Source: JAMXLO01 sp963832895
GTDB lineage: Bacteria; Pseudomonadota; Alphaproteobacteria; Acetobacterales; Acetobacteraceae
Assembly: GCA_963832895.1 (NCBI GenBank)
Contig: CAWHVQ010000006.1
Coordinates: 124,001-188,000, forward strand
Length of the DNA: 64,000 nt
Direction: 5' to 3'
In this document: positions 55,880 through 64,000 of the stretch, piece after piece
Layout of the letters: every line of letters starts with the position of its first letter
How positions within the stretch are numbered: position 1 is the stretch's first letter
The notes under the pieces: model-generated
Databases searched by the model: none
Told to the model about the DNA's origin: nothing
What the model saw: only the letters and a program-made list of their open reading frames with translations
Translations under genes and position numbers: made by a program

Positions 55880-56180
55880 CAGGGTATCTCGCTTCCACCA
55901 ACCGCGACGTCAGCGCCGCCGATCGATCCGACGATGCGGTCGCCGTCACGGCTGGATTGCAATGCCCGCCGCTGCGAAGCACCGCCCAGACGATGCGCGC
56001 CAATTTGTTGGCCAGCGCGACCACGGCCGCATTCCTGTGCAGCCTAGCGCTCAAAGCACGGAGTCAGCCGCCAAGCGGAGTGGCGGCCACGAGACGAGGC
56101 TCGGCATCGCTGCCCGCGCACCGTGGATCTACAGTTTGCGCAGATACTTGTCGTCGACGAGCCGTGATGGTCGCCAGACG
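55880..56180 (-). pseudogene. IS110/IS1111-family transposase C-terminal remnant
   Basis: Reading leftward: DDKYLRKL, a stop, then IHGARAAMPSL, a frame change, and RLHRNAAVVALANKLARIVW then AVLRSG. This order (GDKYLR..LIHGAR..., then ALANKLARI-W) is the C-terminal signature of IS110-family transposases of the IS1111 group. At least one nonsense codon and two frame changes. The rest of the element is gone. Confidence 0.6.
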
Positions 56181-56699
56181 ACGACGAGCGACCTCATGAG
56201 CGAGAGCCTCCATTGGCGACCCCTCCACCATTAGGACAATGTTACAGGACATCGGTCGCAGAAAGAGACGATACGACGACGAACACACACTCAGGGTGTT
56301 CCATAGCAGTTGGCAAGGCGCGCGCGGGGACTCGAAGCTACGCAGGCTGAGCGGACAGGCCAGCTTTTCCCGATGATCTTGTTTCGCGTTGGTAGGCCGC
56401 TGATTCAATCGCGGAAGAACGATGTTTGTGTCGGCATCCGCCTTGCCCCCACCGATAAGCTGCGCTCCCGTATGAGTACTTTCCGACCCTGCTCTTCGCT
56501 GGTCCCAGGCGGCTATGATCCGGGTTGACCAGACCTGATCAAGTTGTTGACGCCACCTGTGTGGTCTTCGGGTTTAGGTACTGACGACGGCGTGTGGGTA
56601 CGGCATCCGCCAACACCCAGCGATCCGGTCATGGCGTGACGCGCAGCGAACCGTTCGTGCAACCGAGTGCTGAACCGAGAGACAAGAGAGGCCGAGAAA
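56181..56699. other. Intergenic region upstream of the phosphoketolase operon
   Basis: No supported gene. The operon promoter should lie here; the AGAGAGG ribosome-binding region is at about 56686-56693. The stretch 55526-55879 on the other side of the IS remnant is likewise without a supported gene. Confidence 0.45.
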
Positions 56700-59124
56700 A
56701 TGGACGCACCTACTTTAACGCGAGAGTTTCCAGATCCGGACAGCGCGACGGGGGCTTCCGACAGGCGAGGGACACTGAGTGCCGACGAGCTGAGCAAGAT
56801 GAACGCCTACTGGCGGGCGGCCAATTATCTGTCTGTCGGGCAAATCTATCTCTACGATAATCCACTTCTGCGCGAGCCGCTGACGATGGCCCACGTGAAA
56901 CCGCTGGTGGTGGGACACTGGGGCACAACGCCAGGGCAGAACTTCATCTATGTCCACTTGAACCGGGTCATCAAGAAGTATGACCTAGACATGATCTACA
57001 TTGCCGGTCCCGGTCATGGCGGCCCTGCGATCGTGGGCAATGTGTATCTCGAAGGCACCTGGAGCGAGGTTTATCCGAACGTCACCCTGGATGAAGCCGG
57101 ACTCAAAAGTCTGTTCAAGCAATTTTCGTTCCCTGGCGGCATTTCCAGCCACGTTGCACCGACCACGCCGGGGTCGATCCACGAAGGCGGCGAATTGGGC
57201 TACTCCCTGAGCCATGCCTTTGGCGCCGCGTTCGACAATCCGGAACTGATTGTCGCCTGCGTCGTCGGCGACGGTGAGGCGGAAACTGGCCCCTTGGCGA
57301 CCGCATGGCAGTCCAACAAGCTGCTCGATCCAATAACTGACGGTGCCGTTCTGCCGATCTTGCATCTGAACGGCTACAAGATCAGCAACCCGACCGTGCT
57401 GGCCCGCATCGAGCACGAGGAGCTGGAGCAGTTCCTGCGCGGCTGCGGTTGGACGCCCTACTTCGTCGAGGGCGACGATCCAACGACGATGCATGAACTC
57501 ATGGCCACCGTCCTGGACCGGGCCATTGAGGACATTCGGCAGTTCCAAACCACGGCGCGGACCACCAAGAAAGCCTTTCGACCGCGCTGGCCGGTCATCG
57601 TCCTGCGGTCGCCCAAGGGTTGGACGGGCCCGAAGATTGTCGACGGGCTCCAGGTCGAGGGGACCTTCCGTGCGCATCAAGTACCGCTCCTCGTCGATCC
57701 CGAGCATCCCGAGCATGTCGCGCAACTCCAAGCCTGGATGAAAAGCTATAAGGCTGAGGAGCTGTTCAATGCAGATGGGCGGCTGATTGCCGAACTGGCC
57801 GAGCTGGCGCCGAAGGGCGATCGGCGGATGGGCGCCAATCCGCACGCCAACGGCGGCATCCTGTTACACGACCTGCACATGCCAGATTTTCGCGAGCATG
57901 CGGTGCGCGTGCCAACGCCAGGTGCCGTTAACGGACAAGACACTCTTGTGCTGGGCAAGTTCCTAAGAGATGTGGTCAAGCTGAACGAGGGGAACTTCCG
58001 CGTCTTTGGTCCCGATGAGACGCTGTCCAATCTTCTCGGCGCTGTCTTTGAGGTGACCAATCGCCAGTGGGACGCAAAGAAGGTCGAGAATGATGAGTTC
58101 CTTGCGCCCGCCGGCCGTGTTCTCGAACTCGATGCTCAGCGAGCACCAGTGCGAGGGATGGCTGGAAGGCTACCTGCTGACGGGGCGGCACGGGATGTTC
58201 AACAGTTACGAGGCCTTCATTCGCATCGTCAACTCGATGTTCAGCCAGCACGCCAAGTGGCTGAAGGTCACGTCAGAGCTGCCCTGGCGTCGGAAGATCG
58301 CATCGCTGAACTATCTGCTCGCCTCCCACGTCTGGCAGCAGGACCACAACGGCTTCACGCACCAGGATCCCGGCTTCCTCGATCACGTGATCAACAAGAA
58401 GGCTGACATCGTGCGTGTCTATCTGCCGCCCGATGCCAATTGCCTGTTGTCAACCTTCGATCACTGCCTGCGCAGCCGGCACTATGTCAACGTGGTCGTC
58501 GCCGGAAAGCACGCCCTTCCGCAGTGGCTGACCATGGACGAGGCCGTTATCCATTGCACACAAGGACTTGGCATCTGGCAGTGGGCCAGCAACGACCAGG
58601 ATAGCGAACCGGATGTTGTCATGGCCTGTTGTGGTGACACGCCAACGCTGGAGGTTCTGGCCGCGGTTTCAATCCTTCGGCAGCATTTGCCCGATCTGAA
58701 GATCCGGGTGATCAATGTCGTCGATCTTATGAAGCTGCAGTCAGCAAGCGAGCATCCGCACGGCCTGAGTGACCAGGATTATGATTCGCTCTTCACGAAG
58801 GACAGGCCCATCGTCTTCGGCTTCCATGGATACCCGTGGCTGGTTCATCGGCTGACGTATCGCCGGACCAACCGTAACCTCCACGTGCGCGGCTATAAGG
58901 AGGAGGGCACGATCACCACGGCCTTCGATATGCGGGTGCAGAACGATCTGGACCGCTTTCATCTCGTGCAGGATGTCGTCGACCGCTTGCCTCATCTGGC
59001 CAGCAAGGGAGCCTATCTCAAGCAAATGGTTCAGAACAAGCTTGTCGAACACAAGCTCTACATCGACCAGCATGGCCAGGACCTGCCAGAGATCCGGAAC
59101 TGGAAGTGGGGCATCTCCACGTGA
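56700..59124 (+). pseudogene. xfp: Phosphoketolase, frameshifted near residue 475
   Basis: From ATG 56700 a thiamine diphosphate enzyme of about 807 residues: MNAYWRAANYLSVGQIYLYD, GHWGTTPGQNFIYVHLNR, GPGHGGPAIVGNVYLEGTWS, YSLSHAFGAAFDNPELIVAC then VVGDGEAETGP (TPP/Mg site) and LPILHLNGYKISNPT. The frame breaks after GRVLE near 58126. Removing one A gives VLDSMLSEHQCEGWLEGYLL, TGRHGMFNSYEAFIRIVNSM and the rest to 59124. It cleaves xylulose-5-P and/or fructose-6-P with phosphate to acetyl-P plus glyceraldehyde-3-P or erythrose-4-P. Its stop overlaps the aldolase start. With no other lesion in 2.4 kb, a consensus error is likely. Confidence 0.92.
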
Positions 59125-60152
59125 CTCCGCAACCGCTTGTGGACACCGCGCGTAGGCTGGTAGCCGACGGCAAGGGCCTTCTCGCCATGGACGAGAGCAA
59201 TCCCACCTGCAACAGGCGGTTTGCCAGTGCGGGAATCCCACAGACCGAGGAGGCCCGGCGGGCTTATCGCGAATTGATTATCACCGCACCTTGTCTTGGT
59301 GAAAGCATCAGTGGCGTCATCCTTTACGACGAGACGATCCGCCAGCAGACGAACGACGGCATACCCTTTCTCAAGATCCTGACTGAGGCCGGCATCATTC
59401 CCGGCATAAAGGTCGACACGGGCGCAAAGGATCTGGCAGGTCGTCCGGGAGAGAAAATAACTGAAGGCCTGGACGGATTGCGCGATCGTCTTTTGGAGTA
59501 TTTCCAAATGGGCGCACGATTTGCAAAGTGGCGCGCCGTCATTGCCCTGGGTGATGGCCTTCCCAGCTACGGCTGTATCGAGGCCAATGCCCAGGCGTTG
59601 GCTCGCTATGCCGCTCTGTGCCAGGAAGCCGGGCTCGTCCCCATCGTCGAGCCGGAAGTGTTAATGGCGGGCGAGCACACCTTGGAGCAATGCAGGCAGG
59701 TCACGGAAGCAACGCTACGAAGCGTATTCGATCACCTTTGCACACAAGGTGTCATGCTGGAGGGCATGATCCTGAAGCCCAATATGGTCCTTCCCGGATT
59801 GAGCTGTCCAAAACAGCAGGCGGTGGACGAGGTGGCCGCCGCCACGGTTGGGGCTTTTCTCAGGGTAGTTCCCGCAGCCGTTCCGGGGATTGCGTTCCTG
59901 TCGGGTGGACAAGCCGGTGAACTGGCCTCCGCTCGTCTCAATGCGATGAACGTCATGGCAAAGTCGCCGACGTCGCGATTGCCTTGGCCGCTGGTGTTTT
60001 CGTTTGCGCGTGCGATTCAACTGCCAGCTTTGGAGATTTGGCAGGGCAAGGACTCGCGCATAGCGGCGGCACAGGATGCACTTGTCCATCGAGCGCGTTG
60101 CAACGGGGCCGCACTTTGTGGCGAATATTCCGTAGTCATGGAGCGGACATGA
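59121..60152 (+). CDS. Fructose-bisphosphate aldolase, class I
   Basis: A 343-residue aldolase from GTG 59121, overlapping the phosphoketolase stop (GTGA). Class I features are LLAMDESNPTCNRRF, KVDTGAKDL, RFAKWRAVI, IVEPEVLMAG and the Schiff-base Lys in GMILKPNMVLPG; the C-terminus contains VAFLSGGQ-type IAFLSGGQAGELASARLNAM. It interconverts fructose-1,6-bisphosphate with the triose phosphates without metal. Its position between phosphoketolase and a phosphatase-like gene places it in the same sugar-phosphate pathway. Confidence 0.95.
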   Translation: MTPQPLVDTARRLVADGKGLLAMDESNPTCNRRFASAGIPQTEEARRAYRELIITAPCLGESISGVILYDETIRQQTNDGIPFLKILTEAGIIPGIKVDTGAKDLAGRPGEKITEGLDGLRDRLLEYFQMGARFAKWRAVIALGDGLPSYGCIEANAQALARYAALCQEAGLVPIVEPEVLMAGEHTLEQCRQVTEATLRSVFDHLCTQGVMLEGMILKPNMVLPGLSCPKQQAVDEVAAATVGAFLRVVPAAVPGIAFLSGGQAGELASARLNAMNVMAKSPTSRLPWPLVFSFARAIQLPALEIWQGKDSRIAAAQDALVHRARCNGAALCGEYSVVMERT

Positions 60153-60772
60153 TTCATGCGCGGAAGACGCTTCCGAGCCTGTATCTCATTCGACACGGTC
60201 AAACTGCGTGGTCCCTTTCCGGCCAGCACACCGGCCGTACGGACATTCCGTTGACCACGCACGGTGAGGATGAGGCGCGCGAACTCGTACCGTGGCTACA
60301 GCATACCCAATTTGGTCGTGTACTAACCAGCCCGAGGCAGCGTGCGCGACGGACATGCGAGTTGGCAGGGATTGGCCAGGAGGCCGAGATTGAACCGGAC
60401 CTGGCAGAGTGGGACTACGGCGATTATGAGGGCAAGCTCTCCACGGACATTCGCAAGGAGCGACCAGACTGGAATGCGTTTCGGGACGGCTGCCCTCATG
60501 GCGAAATGCCCGCGCAGATTTCCTTTCGCGCCGATCGGCTGATTGCGCGTCTGTGCACGATGGACGGGAACATCGCGTTGTTCTCTCATGGTGAATTCGG
60601 GCTGGCGCTGGCTGCGCGATGGATCGGATTGCCTGTGATCGAGGGGCAGCATTTCCAGCTCGACACAGCATCGCTCAACATTCTCGGTTTTAATCCCAGC
60701 CACCCCGAGGTGCGGGTGATCGCGCTTTGGAACGCCACGCCCGCATTACTGGCGCGTGGCGCATCAGACTAG
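60149..60772 (+). CDS. Histidine phosphatase family protein (phosphoglycerate mutase-like)
   Basis: A 207-residue protein from ATG 60149, overlapping the aldolase stop (ATGA). The phosphohistidine motif LYLIRHGQTAWS is at the N-terminus, with TDIPLTTHGEDEAREL, VLTSPRQRARRTCELAG and the second catalytic His in IALFSHGEFGLALAARW. It is the short SixA/CobC/PGM-like form and could act on a sugar phosphate or on the operon's intermediates. It ends the phosphoketolase-aldolase-phosphatase operon, tail-to-tail with a small minus-strand gene. Confidence 0.92.
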   Translation: MIHARKTLPSLYLIRHGQTAWSLSGQHTGRTDIPLTTHGEDEARELVPWLQHTQFGRVLTSPRQRARRTCELAGIGQEAEIEPDLAEWDYGDYEGKLSTDIRKERPDWNAFRDGCPHGEMPAQISFRADRLIARLCTMDGNIALFSHGEFGLALAARWIGLPVIEGQHFQLDTASLNILGFNPSHPEVRVIALWNATPALLARGASD

Positions 60773-60952
60773 CTTGCGCATGGCCACCTCGGCAGCATGC
60801 TGGACCGCATGGCGCTGAAAATGTTTGTTCAGTTCCCGGGTTGCTCGACGACCGTTGGCCGCTGTCGCAGACCACTGGTGCAGCCACCCGGGCGCAGGAT
60901 TATCGCGACAGAACTCTGACCATAGACAGCGGTCGCGGGTCACCCGTGTCAT
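60764..60952 (-). CDS. Small hypothetical protein, convergent with the operon
   Basis: A 62-residue basic protein from ATG 60952, preceded by GGAG seven bases upstream (CTGGAGAAATTAC), with a Trp-rich N-terminal half (CLWSEFCRDNPAPGWLHQW) and a helical C-terminal half. Its stop overlaps the end of the histidine phosphatase gene by 9 bases on the opposite strand. No family recognised. Confidence 0.5.
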   Translation of the reverse strand: MTRVTRDRCLWSEFCRDNPAPGWLHQWSATAANGRRATRELNKHFQRHAVQHAAEVAMRKLV

Positions 60953-61189
60953 GTAATTTCTCCAGCTGCGACGCGCTGTCGTCCACAAAATCAATGACGG
61001 CTAATCGGTGACCCACATTCTGGCGAATTTTGGCCGCACGTGCATCGCAATAACGGGTAGTCGTGTCGCGAGCCGAACCTCAAAGGTGTTACGGAATGAT
61101 ACGCCATCCCGGCTCTCGTGTACATAAATACACGGGGCAGCCGACTCATCGCAGCTCCGGGGCATGGTCTGGAGACTGTTGGACTGATG

Positions 61190-62266
61190 TCAGTTCACAG
61201 CACAGGAGGCGGTGTCCGACGGCATCGACCTTGGCGGGGCCAGCGCGGAGACTTGGCCTTGTGGCAGGTGATCGACGTATTTCTCGAGGATCCGAAGGTA
61301 ATTGGCGCGGGTATAGACACCGCGATCACGGCTGCGCTGCCAGCTCATGATACCACGCATTTCGGCAAGCGAGGCGATTTCGCGCTCGCGCATCCACGTG
61401 CGCAGGCCATTGGTGAGAGCGGCCATGTATTCTATCTCGTGGCGCAGCAACGCCGACGTTGTCATGACCACATCGGCGCCGGCGAGCAGGTATTTCACGA
61501 CGTCGGTGACCGTGGACACGCCCGTGGACGCAGCCAGCGACGCCTTGGTACGCCCGGCGAGGATCGCGATCCAGAGTAGCGGCAGGCGCATCTCAGCGGG
61601 TTCGCTAAGTTCAAGCGTGTCCGTCAGGCTCATGCGCAACAGATCGATATCGGGCTGCAGCAGGCGGTTGAACAGCACGAGGCCGGCGGCACCATGCTCC
61701 ACGAGCGTTGCCGCGAAGTGACCGATCGAGCTGAGATAAGGAGTCAGCTTGATCGAGACAGGCAAAGCGACGGAACCGCAGACGGCCTGCACGATGTCGA
61801 TATAGCGGGCCTCGATGTCGCGTCCGGACTCAAGCAGATCGGTCGGAACGTGATACATGTTCAGCTCCAGCGCCTTCGCGCCAGCCTGCTCGACAAGCCG
61901 TGCATATTCGATCCAACCGGCACGGGACGAACCGTTCAGGCTGGCGATGATGGGAATGGAGACCGCCTCGGTCCCGCGGCGGACCAGATCCAGATAACGT
62001 TCCGGGCGTACCCCGTACGGCCCGCTGTCGGCCATCGGAAAATAAGACAGAGCCTCGGGAGAACTGTTTGCGTACGCATCCACGCGAGACGCCTGTATCT
62101 CGGCTTCCGCCTCGATCTGCTCCTGGAACAAGGAGGGCAGCACGATCGCGGCGGCGCCCGCGTCCTCGAGACGGCGGAGATTATCCAGCTTGCTGTTCAA
62201 CGGCGACGCCGATGCGACCAGGGGACTTTTCAGCGTCAGGCCGAGATAGTTGGTCGCCAACAACAT
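61190..62266 (-). CDS. Dihydroorotate dehydrogenase-like flavoprotein
   Basis: A 358-residue TIM-barrel FMN protein from ATG 62266 with a GAGGAG ribosome-binding site. It begins LATNYLGLTLKSPLVASASP and has IPIIASLNGSSRAGWIEYAR, ALELNMYHVP, LPVSIKLTPYLSSIGHFA, and a C-terminal phosphate-binding region (TGVSTVTDVVKYLLAGADVV). These fit the DHOD-like proteins encoded beside pyruvate:ferredoxin oxidoreductase rather than the true pyrimidine enzyme. It lies 21 bases after nifJ on the same strand, so the two are an operon. It may reduce or oxidise a partner of that enzyme. Confidence 0.92.
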   Translation of the reverse strand: MLLATNYLGLTLKSPLVASASPLNSKLDNLRRLEDAGAAAIVLPSLFQEQIEAEAEIQASRVDAYANSSPEALSYFPMADSGPYGVRPERYLDLVRRGTEAVSIPIIASLNGSSRAGWIEYARLVEQAGAKALELNMYHVPTDLLESGRDIEARYIDIVQAVCGSVALPVSIKLTPYLSSIGHFAATLVEHGAAGLVLFNRLLQPDIDLLRMSLTDTLELSEPAEMRLPLLWIAILAGRTKASLAASTGVSTVTDVVKYLLAGADVVMTTSALLRHEIEYMAALTNGLRTWMREREIASLAEMRGIMSWQRSRDRGVYTRANYLRILEKYVDHLPQGQVSALAPPRSMPSDTASCAVN

Positions 62267-62287
62267 AGTGATCTCCTCAGCGGCGTG

Positions 62288-64000
<1,713 letters not shown>

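Overview
The window is GC-rich, codes densely outside its mobile regions, and uses GTG/TTG starts and ATGA/GTGA stop-start overlaps freely. Gene content (an alphaproteobacterial plasmid-type RepA, GroEL with a GGM tail, pyruvate:ferredoxin oxidoreductase beside phosphoketolase) points to an alphaproteobacterium, most likely Rhodospirillales/Acetobacteraceae. That placement is inference from family resemblance; no rRNA or tRNA is present to test it.

Layout. (1) 1-11.8 kb is ordinary chromosome: cytidine deaminase, alaS plus a small overlapping gene, a broken enoyl-CoA hydratase, HMG-CoA lyase, a PAS-PAS hybrid histidine kinase, a catalase-like peroxidase coupled to a frameshifted cytochrome b561, a CheB scrap and a GlcD-type FAD oxidase. 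(2) 11.8-16.5 kb is a mobile cluster: an IS630 element, an IS110 element and a group II intron with its maturase. (3) 16.7-22.6 kb is an exported-protein locus: an arylsulfatase split by a decayed IS630 copy, then small secreted proteins including DUF2092- and DUF6515-like products. (4) 22.8-29.1 kb is a decayed P4-like integrative element: tyrosine integrase, small regulators, ATPase and Toprim remnants, and a large intact primase-helicase followed by TGTCAGGGTT-type repeats that could be its origin. (5) 29.8-52.5 kb is a graveyard of plasmid and phage pieces and insertion sequences: IS630, IS5, two IS21 elements, IS4, scraps of ATP-grasp, SRAP, VOC and RepA genes, and a very large RTX/deacetylase gene beheaded by IS21. 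(6) 52.5-64 kb returns to metabolism: groEL whose start lies in the IS4 end, an RMF-like small protein, a fatty acid hydroxylase, the phosphoketolase-aldolase-phosphatase operon, and the divergent DHOD-like/nifJ pair running off the window edge.

How the genes work together. The right-hand metabolic block fits a low-oxygen or energy-stress programme: phosphoketolase makes acetyl phosphate from sugar phosphates, class I aldolase and a phosphatase-like enzyme sit in the same overlapping operon, and pyruvate:ferredoxin oxidoreductase links pyruvate to ferredoxin. In the mobile element, the integrase, AlpA-like protein, primase-helicase and repeats form a plausible self-replicating satellite.

Thirteen genes are broken by a single-base shift. 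Ten need one base removed and three need one added to restore the family reading frame. Four of the ten lie on the same heptamer CAGGTAC (either strand), so consensus errors or a sequence-specific mutation should be considered before calling these genes dead.
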